Assembly: GCA_019307545.1 (NCBI GenBank)
Contig: JAFDJI010000329.1
Coordinates: forward strand, 1-5,181
Source: Deltaproteobacteria bacterium
GTDB taxonomy: Bacteria; Myxococcota_A; UBA796; GCA-2862545
Direction of reading: 5' to 3'
DNA length: 5,181 nucleotides
The notes under the pieces: generated by a model
The model's database searches: none
Seen by the model: only the letters and a program-made list of their open reading frames with translations
What the model was told of the DNA's origin: nothing
Translations under genes and position numbers: made by a program
Shown here: piece by piece, positions 1 to 5,181 of the stretch
Position numbering within the stretch: position 1 is the stretch's first letter
How the letters are laid out: each line of letters begins with the position of its first letter

Positions 1-1
1 C

Positions 2-634
2 GAGTCGCCCTGCTACCTGCCCTTCGCCATCCCCGAGTGCTTCCTCGACGACGTGGACGCCGAGCTGATGGAGCTGCGCATGAGCTCTGCGGGTGTCGAC
101 AACACGGGTTGGGCGAACCCCTACGGAGCAGTGAATGACACCAGCGTGCTCGCACAGTTGGATGGCCAATGTGACCAGGAACCCGCCGAGGTGGAAGAGC
201 CGGTCTACCTGCAGAATGGGCAGATGAACACGGCCTACCAACGGATTCGCGAGATCCTCGACAGCAATTCGGAGGTCTGGGACGCCGCGAAGTGGGGCCC
301 CCTGCCGCCGCAGATGGGGTCTGCGGACGACCCGGAAGCCGAGGAGCCAAAGCACTCGGTGAGCACGGTGACCAACTACGGCGGCGTCATCCAGGGTCCC
401 ATCATCATCTTCGAACCGGGGGGCGGGGAGTGTGGGGCATCGACCCAGTTCAACCAGACCGCCCCCATCACCGGCTTCGCCTGGGCCGTGGTGTACGACG
501 TGGACGACCAGGGCTCCGAGAAGAACCTTCGGGTCCACCTCGACCTGACCTACGAGTACGAGTACGGTGGCGGTCCGGGAGGGGCCGACGGGGCCAACGT
601 CATCTGGCAAGATGACCACCAGTTGGTGTACTGA
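2..634 (+). CDS. TadG-like Flp/Tad pilus assembly protein, C-terminal part (5' end outside window)
   Basis: The reading frame is open from the first bases to the TGA at 632-634 (210 residues visible) and continues upstream of the window. Tad-locus TadG proteins are envelope proteins with an N-terminal membrane anchor that help assemble Flp pili; that anchor is not visible here. The recognisable part is the start, CYLPFAIPECFL, resembling the 'LP(I/F)AIPxC' segment I recall from TadG-like proteins. It is followed by an acidic, extracytoplasmic-looking stretch and a late hydrophobic segment, ITGFAWAVVYDV, then a Tyr/Gly-rich tail. A few cysteines are present and could form disulfides in the periplasm. 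The main support is the partner: the stop overlaps the start of a clear TadE-like gene by one base (TGATG), so the two are probably translationally coupled. The GTG at 53 is only an internal codon, not the start. The TadG assignment is by motif memory plus context; a different Tad-associated envelope protein is the alternative. Confidence 0.7.
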   Translation, partial: ESPCYLPFAIPECFLDDVDAELMELRMSSAGVDNTGWANPYGAVNDTSVLAQLDGQCDQEPAEVEEPVYLQNGQMNTAYQRIREILDSNSEVWDAAKWGPLPPQMGSADDPEAEEPKHSVSTVTNYGGVIQGPIIIFEPGGGECGASTQFNQTAPITGFAWAVVYDVDDQGSEKNLRVHLDLTYEYEYGGGPGGADGANVIWQDDHQLVY

Positions 635-1056
635 TGGCGAACGAGATGACAAGACGCTCACGACGTGGCTCCAGGGCGGTTGAGTTCGCCCTGATCCTCC
701 CCGTCCTGTTGGCATTCCTGTTCGGGATCATGGACTACGGCTGGTTCTTCAACCAGCAGATTGCGATCAGCGGGGCGGTGCGCGACGGCGCCCGGGCGGG
801 CTCGACTACCCCGCAGGACGAGGGCGGCGATCCGGTGTTGGCCGCCGAGCAAGCCGTGGCGCGTGCCCTGGCCGCCGCAGGCTTCAGGGGCGAGGTACAG
901 CTCGACGCGGCTCTGGAAGGCGATGCGCCGGACCAGGCGATCCGGGTCGCTGTGTCTGCCCCCTACGATGGGCTGACGGGATTCGTGCCCGTCCCGGGTT
1001 ACGTGGCCGCCCAACTCACCATGCGCATGGAAGACCAGCCGGGCGTGGGCGAGTAG
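634..1056 (+). CDS. tadE: TadE-like pseudopilin of the Tad (Flp) pilus system
   Basis: This 140-residue protein has the hallmark TadE layout. A short basic N-terminus (RRSRRGSRAVEFAL, residues 7-20) leads into one hydrophobic membrane segment (about residues 16-39). The conserved SGAVRDGARAG block follows (46-56), then a small extracytoplasmic domain. G12 followed by Glu at +5 (E17) and Phe at +6 fits the prepilin-peptidase site of TadE/TadF pseudopilins (G before xxxxE-Y/F), so cleavage between G12 and S13 is expected. TadE proteins are minor pseudopilins needed for Flp pilus assembly at the inner membrane. The ATG at 634 overlaps the TGA of the upstream TadG-like gene by one base. No strong Shine-Dalgarno is seen, which fits translation by re-initiation. 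The in-frame ATG at 646 is an alternative start that would still keep the whole cleavage motif. Length is typical of the family. Confidence 0.9.
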   Translation: MANEMTRRSRRGSRAVEFALILPVLLAFLFGIMDYGWFFNQQIAISGAVRDGARAGSTTPQDEGGDPVLAAEQAVARALAAAGFRGEVQLDAALEGDAPDQAIRVAVSAPYDGLTGFVPVPGYVAAQLTMRMEDQPGVGE

Positions 1057-1073
1057 TGCTGGACTAGAAGCCG

Positions 1074-1087
1074 CCGGGGAGGCCGGG
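1074..1087 (+). promoter_or_regulatory. Ribosome binding site of the SLC13-type transporter
   Basis: GGGGAGG at 1076-1082 lies five bases before the ATG at 1088. It is the strongest Shine-Dalgarno sequence on the + strand of the window and fixes the transporter start. It also means this gene does not rely on coupling to tadE, whose stop is 31 bases upstream. Confidence 0.75.
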
Positions 1088-2578
1088 ATGGCGGAATCCG
1101 AGGCGGCACACGGAGGAGCGGGGCTTCGCCGCACCGTGGGTCTGTTCGCGGGCCTGCTGCTGTACGGCGGGATGTTGCTGGCACCCACGCCGGAGGTGCT
1201 CTCGGATGCGGGCTGGCGCACCGCGGCGGTGGCGGTGCTCATGGCGGTGTGGTGGACGAGCGAGGCCATCCCCATCGAGGCCACCTCGATGCTCCCGCTG
1301 GTGTTGTTCCCGGTGCTCGGGGTGCTGGATATGCGCGCCGCGGCGGCCCCCTACGCCCACGAGTTGGTGTTCCTGTTCCTGGGGGGCTTCCTCATCGCGG
1401 TGACCCTGGAGCGATGGGGATTGCACAAGCGCATCGCGCTGGCGGTGATGGCGGCCTTCGGGAGCGGCCCACGGCGGCTGGTGCTCGGCTTCATGGTGGC
1501 GACAGCGCTGCTCTCGATGTGGATCTCCAACACCGCCACCGCCGCGATGATGCTGCCCATCGGGATCGCGGTCGCGGAACGGCTGCGCCCGCCGGACGTC
1601 GAGAGCGGGGAGTACCGGTTCGGCGTCGCGCTCATGCTGGGCATCGCATACAGCGCCAGCATCGGTGGGGTGGCGACCCTGATCGGGACGCCGCCCAACG
1701 CGGTGTTCGCCGGTGCGGCCTCGGAGCTGTTGGGCGTCCAGATCGGTTTTCTGGACTGGATGAAGGTGGGGCTCCCGCTCTCCGTGGTGATGCTGCCGGT
1801 CGCGTGGGCCCTGTTGGTCTACGTGCTGTACCCGCCGGGGGCGGTCGCCGGGGACGCTGATTCGGTGTTGATCTCGGCCCGTGCCCGTCTGGGTCGGCCG
1901 AGCCGGGGGGAGTGGACCGTCGGCGTGGTGTTCATCGCCACCGCCCTGGCGTGGTTCCTGCGCAGCCCCAAGGAGTTCGGTTCCTTCACCTTGCCCGGGA
2001 TCCAGTCCGTCGCGCCGTGGGTGGGGGATGCCACCATCGCCGTGGCGGCGGCCGTCGCGCTGTTCGCCCTTCCCGTGAACCTCCGGCGCGGTGAGTTTGC
2101 CCTGGACTGGCCGACGGCCCGCCGCATCCCGTGGGGGGTGCTGCTCCTGTTCGGTGGCGGGCTCTCCCTGGCGCGGGGGATGGAGGTCTCCGGGCTCGCG
2201 GAATGGATCGGCGCCATGGTGAGCACGCTGAACTGGCTTCCCATGCTGGCGGTGATCGCGACGGTCGTCGCGCTGTTCGTGTTCCTCACCGAGGTCACCT
2301 CGAACACCGCGACCTCCACCATGGCCATGCCGGTGATGGCGGCCGCCGCCGTCGGTCTGGGCATGGAGCCCATGGTGCTCATGGCCAGCGCCGCGCTCGC
2401 GGCGTCGATGGCGTTCATGCTCCCGGTGGCCACCCCACCCAACGCGATCGTGTTCGGTTCGGGCTACCTGAGCATACCCACCATGGTGCGCTCCGGGTTC
2501 TGGATGAACCTGTTGGCCATCGGCTTCGTGAGCCTGGCAGGGGGTTGGCTGGTGCCGCGGTTGCTGGTCGCGCCCTGA
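1088..2578 (+). CDS. SLC13/DASS family anion (probably dicarboxylate) transporter
   Basis: This is a complete 496-residue, very hydrophobic inner-membrane protein of the divalent anion:Na+ symporter (DASS) family, at about the usual length. The family's two inverted halves are visible. The first Ser-Asn-Thr motif is at 147-149 (WISNTATAAMMLP), followed by GGVATLIGTPPN (193-204). The second is at 405-407 (TEVTSNTATSTMAMP), followed by ATPPNAIVFGSG (448-459). In characterised members such as VcINDY, the SNT motifs and the adjoining loops form the substrate and Na+ sites. Both are intact here, so the protein should be functional. Other family-like stretches are WWTSEAIPIEATSMLP (55-70) and LLFGGGLSLARGMEVSGLAEW (352-372). 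Likely substrates are C4-dicarboxylates; citrate or sulfate cannot be excluded from sequence alone. It follows tadE by 31 bases on the same strand with no visible terminator between, so read-through is possible, but a functional link with pili is not expected. The 3' end converges on the kinase gene. Confidence 0.93.
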   Translation: MAESEAAHGGAGLRRTVGLFAGLLLYGGMLLAPTPEVLSDAGWRTAAVAVLMAVWWTSEAIPIEATSMLPLVLFPVLGVLDMRAAAAPYAHELVFLFLGGFLIAVTLERWGLHKRIALAVMAAFGSGPRRLVLGFMVATALLSMWISNTATAAMMLPIGIAVAERLRPPDVESGEYRFGVALMLGIAYSASIGGVATLIGTPPNAVFAGAASELLGVQIGFLDWMKVGLPLSVVMLPVAWALLVYVLYPPGAVAGDADSVLISARARLGRPSRGEWTVGVVFIATALAWFLRSPKEFGSFTLPGIQSVAPWVGDATIAVAAAVALFALPVNLRRGEFALDWPTARRIPWGVLLLFGGGLSLARGMEVSGLAEWIGAMVSTLNWLPMLAVIATVVALFVFLTEVTSNTATSTMAMPVMAAAAVGLGMEPMVLMASAALAASMAFMLPVATPPNAIVFGSGYLSIPTMVRSGFWMNLLAIGFVSLAGGWLVPRLLVAP

Positions 2579-2591
2579 CCTGACAGCGGGT

Positions 2592-3758
2592 TCAGTCCTT
2601 GTCCGGAATCGGCAGGCTCAGCCAGGTGTCGGTCCCCATTCGGGGGACGGTCCGGGGAGACGCGGAGGTCGCCTCTTTGCCGGGCCAGCACCTCGGGAAC
2701 TCCAGGATGAAGAACGCGCCCCGACCCTTGCCGTCGCTGCGCGCGGTGATGCTGCCCGACATCTCTTCGGCGGTGCGCTTGCAGGAGGCCAGTCCAAACC
2801 CGTGCCCGTTGTGCCGGGTCGTGAAACCATGTTCGAATGCCCGATGTAGCTCCTCGGGTGTCATGCCCACCCCATTGTCGCTGACCACCACCTGGACCCG
2901 GTCCGGCCCGTTGGGGCCACCGGTGATGGTGATGCGCCCATGGCGCCCTTCGACCGCCTTCACCGCATGGCGTGCGTTGGTGAGGAGGTTGAGCAGGATC
3001 TGGAGGATCCGGTTCCGGTCCACCTCGAGGTTGGAGGTATCGCTGATGCGGCACTCCAACTTCACGCCCGCGGAGTCCATGGCCCCCTGCTCGAGGTCGA
3101 TGGCCATCTCCACGAGGTCCCGCAGGGTGGTGCGTTGGGTGCTCGCCCTGGTCTGCGCGTACCGTTGCTGGGTCGTGACGAGGGTGTGGATGTGGTGGAG
3201 GCTTTGGCGCAGGAACTGGACCTCGTGGGAGAGGGTCTCTCGCTCGCGCTCCAAGTGGGTGGCCAGCGCTCTCAGGAAGGCGGGGAGACGCCGCACGGGG
3301 TGGTCGTCGCCCCGGGAACGGCCGGCCCCCTCCTGCTCCAGCAGGTCAGCGGCCTTGAGCATCAGCGGTGCCCGGAGGTCCCGCAGGCCCTCGGCGATGC
3401 GGTCCACGGCAACGGAGCTGCTGTTGAGCAGGTTTCCGATGTTGTGCACGACACCGGTGGTGATCTCGTCGAGGTCGCCATCGCCGTTCCCGTTGGGTTG
3501 CCCTGTTCGGCTCTCCCGCCGGGCATTGCGGCGTCGGGTGACGTCAATCAAGTGGACCAGGGTGGCGGGATGAACTTCCCATTCCGTCGGAGTTGTCGTC
3601 AGCTCCACCACCCGGTCCTGGCCGATCCGGATGTCCACGGGGACCTCGGGCGGCAGGGTGAAGCGGCGTCCAAGGAGGTGCCGGCTCGTCGTACCGAGCA
3701 ACCGGGACGCGGTGGCGTTGGCGTACCGGACCGACCCCTCGTGGTCCACCACGAACAC
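2592..3758 (-). CDS. Soluble PAS-domain sensor histidine kinase with HNIGN-type H-box (N-terminus uncertain)
   Basis: This is a cytoplasmic two-component kinase with no membrane segments. Counting from the GTG at 3758, a PAS domain covers about residues 1-75 (VVDHEGSVRYANATASRLLG, closing with HLIDVTRRR). The phosphoacceptor helix is TGVVHNIGNLLNSS with H105. A long helical stretch then ends in HIHTLVTTQQRYAQ (190-202), and a complete HATPase domain follows. That has an N-box with N257 and N261, the G1 box DNGVGM (294-299), an F-box near 308-312 (FEHGF) and the G2 box GHGFGL (318-323). All ATP-binding residues look intact. The HNxGN plus QQxYA pattern marks a kinase subgroup I associate with Myxococcota and relatives. 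The GTG used as the boundary is probably not the true start: the same frame upstream reads NLASLLDALPEG, the expected first PAS helix, and stays open to a TAA at 3891-3893 without ATG, GTG or TTG. No response regulator is visible nearby. Stops of this gene and the transporter are 13 bases apart, tail to tail. Confidence 0.9.
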   Translation of the reverse strand: MFVVDHEGSVRYANATASRLLGTTSRHLLGRRFTLPPEVPVDIRIGQDRVVELTTTPTEWEVHPATLVHLIDVTRRRNARRESRTGQPNGNGDGDLDEITTGVVHNIGNLLNSSSVAVDRIAEGLRDLRAPLMLKAADLLEQEGAGRSRGDDHPVRRLPAFLRALATHLERERETLSHEVQFLRQSLHHIHTLVTTQQRYAQTRASTQRTTLRDLVEMAIDLEQGAMDSAGVKLECRISDTSNLEVDRNRILQILLNLLTNARHAVKAVEGRHGRITITGGPNGPDRVQVVVSDNGVGMTPEELHRAFEHGFTTRHNGHGFGLASCKRTAEEMSGSITARSDGKGRGAFFILEFPRCWPGKEATSASPRTVPRMGTDTWLSLPIPDKD

Positions 3759-3881
3759 ACCTTCGGGCAGCGCATCCAGCAGTGACGCAAGGTTGGAGGT
3801 GGGGCAAGTCGTGGGAATCGGATGTCTCCGGGTGGGCGGAGCACGGCAACAACGCCGGCAAGCCTGGAATCGGAAGTGGAT

Positions 3882-3910
3882 ATTATCACTTTAGTCCGAA
3901 TTCTAAAAAA
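3882..3910 (-). promoter_or_regulatory. Candidate promoter of the histidine kinase gene
   Basis: On the - strand, GATAAT (bases 3887 down to 3882) matches the sigma70 -10 box at five of six positions. A T-tract (TTTTTT, 3910 down to 3905) lies 17 bases upstream as a weak -35. The pair sits in an AT-rich island (about 3880-3965) that contrasts sharply with the GC-rich surroundings, as promoters in GC-rich genomes often do. Transcription would start near 3875 and run into the kinase gene. The -35 match is poor, so this is only a candidate. Confidence 0.4.
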
Positions 3911-3915
3911 TTCGG
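3896..3915. repeat. Perfect 7-bp inverted repeat in the kinase promoter region (possible operator)
   Basis: CCGAATT at 3896-3902 and AATTCGG at 3909-3915 are exact reverse complements separated by six bases (CTAAAA). There is no T-tract beyond either arm, so a terminator is unlikely. The palindrome overlaps the proposed -35 element of the kinase promoter, which suits a binding site for a dimeric regulator. No specific regulator can be named from the sequence. Confidence 0.45.
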
Positions 3916-3965
3916 CGAAAATGTTCGCTTCGTTGTGTTCCGCATGCTCGAATCATTGATATGAG

Positions 3966-4225
3966 CCGAGGACATGGAGCGACCGGGCTGACGCGGGGTG
4001 CGCAGGGTTCTGGCCAGCCTTGCCAGGTCCGGCTCACCGCCCGTCCATGACCTGCCGGGTGGCGGCTTCGGTCAGCCAGGTGGCGATCTGGGCGGCCCGC
4101 GGGATCCGCCCCGACGACTGAGCTCGAAGAAATGGTCGAACAGTGCACGCCTGGGGCCCCTACGCGGTTGGTCGTGCTGTGGTTCCTGATCCAACCCGCA
4201 ACGAGATGAACCCAGGAACGGCAGT
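3966..4225. other. Intergenic stretch without a convincing gene
   Basis: These roughly 260 bases lie between the AT-rich island upstream of the kinase and the mazF stop. No open frame on either strand has a recognisable domain plus a credible start. On the - strand, a stretch open from 4159 down to a TGA at 4036-4034 has strongly GC-biased third positions and protein-like content (SSGRIPRAAQIATWLTEAA), but no start codon; it may be a remnant. An imperfectly placed inverted repeat also lies here (4182-4188 with 4213-4219). Nothing else is supported. Confidence 0.5.
4182..4219 (-). terminator. Weak inverted repeat just downstream of mazF (possible terminator or mRNA end)
   Basis: GTTCCTG (4182-4188) pairs exactly with CAGGAAC (4213-4219), leaving a 24-base loop, and starts seven bases beyond the mazF stop. 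The stem is short, the loop long, and no T-tract follows on the - strand. It could end or protect the toxin-antitoxin transcript, but chance is a serious alternative. Confidence 0.2.
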
Positions 4226-4564
4226 TCACAGGTCCAGAACCTTGAGCAGGCCGGCCTCGACCTCCTCCAGCCGATCGGCAGGAAGGTGGCCAACCCGTTC
4301 AGTGAGCAATCCCTTATCGATGGTGAGCAACTGCGAGATGTTGACGACCGACTGTCTCGGTAACCCTGTGTCCTGCGGCTGGACCAAGACGTTGCCAGGC
4401 GCGATGGCCAGTCTGAGGTTCGACGTGATGACAGCGACGATGACTGTGGAGATGCGACTGTCATTGAACACGTTCGACGAGACCACCAGGATCGGTCGAC
4501 GATAGCCTGGCCCAGAACCGATCGGAGCCCCGAGAGCGGCCCACCAGATCTCCCCGCGCCTCAT
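4226..4564 (-). CDS. mazF: MazF/PemK family toxin (mRNA endoribonuclease)
   Basis: This 112-residue protein matches the MazF/PemK toxin family along its full length. It begins MRRGEIWWAALGAP, with the Gly-(Glu/Asp) opening strand typical of the family. It continues with GSGPGYRRPILVVSSNVFN (residues 16-34) and VIVAVITSNL (41-50). It ends with the family-like LPRQSVVNISQLLTIDK (68-84) and an amphipathic C-terminal helix. By alignment from memory with Bacillus MazF, R23 and T47 correspond to the catalytic Arg and Thr, so the enzyme looks active. Members cut mRNA at short specific sequences and stop growth unless bound by the antitoxin. The ATG at 4564 overlaps the antitoxin stop as ATGA. GGAAG lies five bases upstream as ribosome binding site, so translation is coupled to the antitoxin. 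The same frame stays open far upstream, but that extension has no family match. Confidence 0.93.
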   Translation of the reverse strand: MRRGEIWWAALGAPIGSGPGYRRPILVVSSNVFNDSRISTVIVAVITSNLRLAIAPGNVLVQPQDTGLPRQSVVNISQLLTIDKGLLTERVGHLPADRLEEVEAGLLKVLDL

Positions 4565-4800
4565 TCGTTCTTCCACTCGTCCAAGACACGCACTTGAGCA
4601 TCCATCGCCCCTTCGGGCAGGTCCGAGGACTCTGCCCCATACAGGTCGTCGAGTACCGCACGCATCCTGGCTTCTTCGTGCTGTTCGACGAGCGCGCGGA
4701 TGGCCTGCGCGTACAGCTGACTGCGGGAGAGTCGAAGCCTGCGAGCGAGCGTCTCTGCGCTCTCGAAGAGGGGATCTGGAATGGAGATGGCGGTCTTCAT
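4561..4800 (-). CDS. Ribbon-helix-helix antitoxin, MazE-like, partner of the MazF toxin
   Basis: This 79-residue protein starts MKTAISIPDPLFESAETLARRLRLSRSQLYAQAI, shown here only to indicate the fold: a beta-strand (KTAISIP), then two helices of a ribbon-helix-helix DNA-binding domain (about 1-42), with SRSQLYAQAI the second helix. The charged C-terminal half (about 43-79, ending VLDEWKNE) is the type of flexible segment that wraps and neutralises MazF. It lies directly upstream of the toxin with an ATGA overlap, the standard antitoxin-first order. An in-frame ATG at 4836 would add 12 residues. I chose 4800 because the RHH strand begins there, and because the upstream ATG lies inside the predicted -35 element and so would not be transcribed. 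No Shine-Dalgarno is visible before 4800, which agrees with a leaderless mRNA. The exact subfamily (MazE, CopG or similar) is uncertain. Confidence 0.88.
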   Translation of the reverse strand: MKTAISIPDPLFESAETLARRLRLSRSQLYAQAIRALVEQHEEARMRAVLDDLYGAESSDLPEGAMDAQVRVLDEWKNE

Positions 4801-4806
4801 GCGAGA

Positions 4807-4826
4807 AGTATAACCCGAGTATAACC
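4807..4826. repeat. Two 9-bp direct repeats 11 bp apart: likely antitoxin operator
   Basis: AGTATAACC occurs at 4807-4815 and again at 4818-4826, separated by two bases (CG), giving an 11-bp period or about one helical turn. Ribbon-helix-helix antitoxins commonly bind such closely spaced repeats on one DNA face. The repeats cover the -10 region of the operon, so binding would block RNA polymerase and give the usual autoregulation by the antitoxin or the toxin-antitoxin complex. Confidence 0.6.
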
Positions 4827-4835
4827 TGCCGTCCA
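4807..4835 (-). promoter_or_regulatory. Promoter of the antitoxin-toxin operon
   Basis: On the - strand, TGGACG (4835 down to 4830) matches four of six -35 positions. It is followed after exactly 17 bases by TATACT (4812 down to 4807), which matches five of six -10 positions. Counting seven bases on places the transcript start at about 4800, on the A of the antitoxin ATG. A second TATACT at 4823-4818 belongs to the neighbouring repeat copy and has a much poorer -35. Confidence 0.6.
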
Positions 4836-4855
4836 TCTGACTTCAGCGAACTGAG

Positions 4856-4888
4856 AAGCCCCCTGGAAGCTGTGTTCCCAGGGGGCTT
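4856..4888 (-). terminator. Strong GC-rich hairpin, probable terminator of the methyltransferase gene
   Basis: AAGCCCCCTGG (4856-4866) and CCAGGGGGCTT (4878-4888) are perfect reverse complements, giving an 11-bp stem with an 11-base loop that can pair further (GGAA with TTCC). It lies 24 bases after the methyltransferase stop and before the antitoxin promoter, so on the - strand it separates the two units. The tail after the stem (CTCAGTTCG) has few T residues, so termination may be less than complete. Confidence 0.65.
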
Positions 4889-4911
4889 GTGAAGCATGGT
4901 CGGCCTGGACG

Positions 4912-5181
4912 TCAGAGACGACGCGCCACGAAAAAGCTGTAGGCGTAGTGGTGCCCGTGCTCTCGGTACATCTGCGGCTCCTTGGCCACCTCGTCGAGCG
5001 CGGCGAGCGCCTCGGGGTCGCCTGTGTACCGACCCCGGAGTGCATCGATGCGTCGCTCCATCGGCCCGTAGAAGTCGTCCCACCACGCCTCATCCGGTAG
5101 CTCGAAGTGGTCGACAACCGACCACGGACCCTGCTCCAGCAGGGAGAGCACGTCCGCTGATGTGCCCATCGTGGGGTAGTC
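4912..5181 (-). CDS. Class I SAM-dependent methyltransferase, C-terminal end (5' part outside window)
   Basis: The frame is open from the window edge to the TGA at 4914-4912 (89 residues). It looks like the C-terminal tail of a class I SAM-dependent methyltransferase subgroup: FELPDEAWWDDFYGPMERRIDAL resembles the 'LPxxAWWDDYYxPLExRI' block, and the end, MYREHGHHYAYSFFVARRL, resembles the 'YRRYxxYYGYVFYVMRR' tail that follows the catalytic fold. The residues before the in-frame ATG at 5169 (DYPT) also fit this pattern, so that ATG is internal, not the start. The SAM-binding motifs lie outside the window, so substrate and activity cannot be judged. The gene is followed by a strong hairpin. The assignment rests on remembered family pattern; a short independent 85-residue protein is the less likely alternative. 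Confidence 0.72.
   Translation of the reverse strand, partial: DYPTMGTSADVLSLLEQGPWSVVDHFELPDEAWWDDFYGPMERRIDALRGRYTGDPEALAALDEVAKEPQMYREHGHHYAYSFFVARRL

Noticed and set aside
658..1426. - strand open frames opposite tadE and the transporter start
   Set aside because: They have no domain, compositional bias and full overlap with well-supported genes.
1249..2583. Other-frame + strand open frames within the transporter
   Set aside because: They are Arg/Gly/His-rich shadows typical of GC-rich coding DNA; the transporter frame contains both SNT motifs.
2599..3785. Long + strand open frames opposite the kinase (324 and 281 codons)
   Set aside because: They are antisense shadows of a GC-rich gene. 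The translations are low-complexity Arg/Ser/Val-rich with no domain, while the - strand frame carries a full kinase.
3949..3963. Short imperfect palindrome TCATTGATATGA
   Set aside because: Only four paired bases per arm; this is expected by chance.
3782..3964. Small + strand frame across the kinase promoter region
   Set aside because: It has no ribosome binding site or recognised domain and runs through the AT-rich regulatory island.
4801..4836. ATG at 4836 as the antitoxin start
   Set aside because: It lies in the predicted -35 element, has no ribosome binding site, and adds residues (MDGRLYSGYTSR) outside the RHH fold.
4565..5086. Extension of the mazF frame far upstream of its ATG
   Set aside because: The upstream translation has no family match, crosses the antitoxin, operator and terminator, and MazF is complete from the ATG at 4564.
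1..5181. CRISPR array, tRNA, rRNA or complete insertion sequence
   Set aside because: I saw no regularly spaced repeats, no cloverleaf, no rRNA-like stretch, and no transposase with terminal repeats.

Overview
This is a GC-rich bacterial window whose third codon positions are mostly G or C. The gene set suggests a Myxococcota-like or related Gram-negative (former Deltaproteobacteria) chromosome: a TadG-like/TadE-like pair, a soluble histidine kinase with the unusual HNIGN-type H-box, and a type II toxin-antitoxin pair. The taxonomic guess is an inference from gene style, not from a marker gene.

Layout: (1) Bases 1-1056, + strand, hold the 3' end of a TadG-like Flp/Tad pilus assembly gene. 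Its stop overlaps by one base the start of a complete TadE-like pseudopilin gene. (2) Bases 1088-2578, same strand, hold a complete SLC13/DASS-type anion (probably dicarboxylate) transporter, 31 bases behind tadE and with its own strong ribosome binding site. (3) Bases 2592-3758 and some way upstream, - strand, hold a soluble PAS histidine kinase that converges on the transporter with only 13 bases between stops. Its N-terminus is unresolved: the PAS fold clearly begins upstream of the first usual start codon. (4) Bases about 3880-4225 are intergenic. They hold an AT-rich island with a candidate kinase promoter and a perfect 7-bp palindrome, then about 260 bases without a convincing gene. (5) Bases 4226-4800, - strand, encode a MazE-like ribbon-helix-helix antitoxin and a MazF/PemK mRNA endonuclease, joined by an ATGA overlap. 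Just upstream are two 9-bp direct repeats 11 bp apart, which overlap a good -35/-10 pair. The predicted transcript start falls on the antitoxin ATG. (6) Bases 4856-4888 form a strong GC-rich hairpin, probably the terminator of the next gene. (7) Bases 4912-5181, - strand, are the C-terminal end of a class I SAM-dependent methyltransferase that runs out of the window.

How the parts work together: the Tad genes build surface pili, and mazE/mazF is a self-contained autoregulated stress or stabilisation module. The kinase is an orphan here, with no response regulator in view, and its link to the transporter is only positional. I do not see a clearly new biological system. The points most worth a second look are the toxin-antitoxin operator/promoter with its predicted leaderless start, the unresolved kinase N-terminus, the palindrome in front of the kinase, and a possible gene remnant at 4034-4159.
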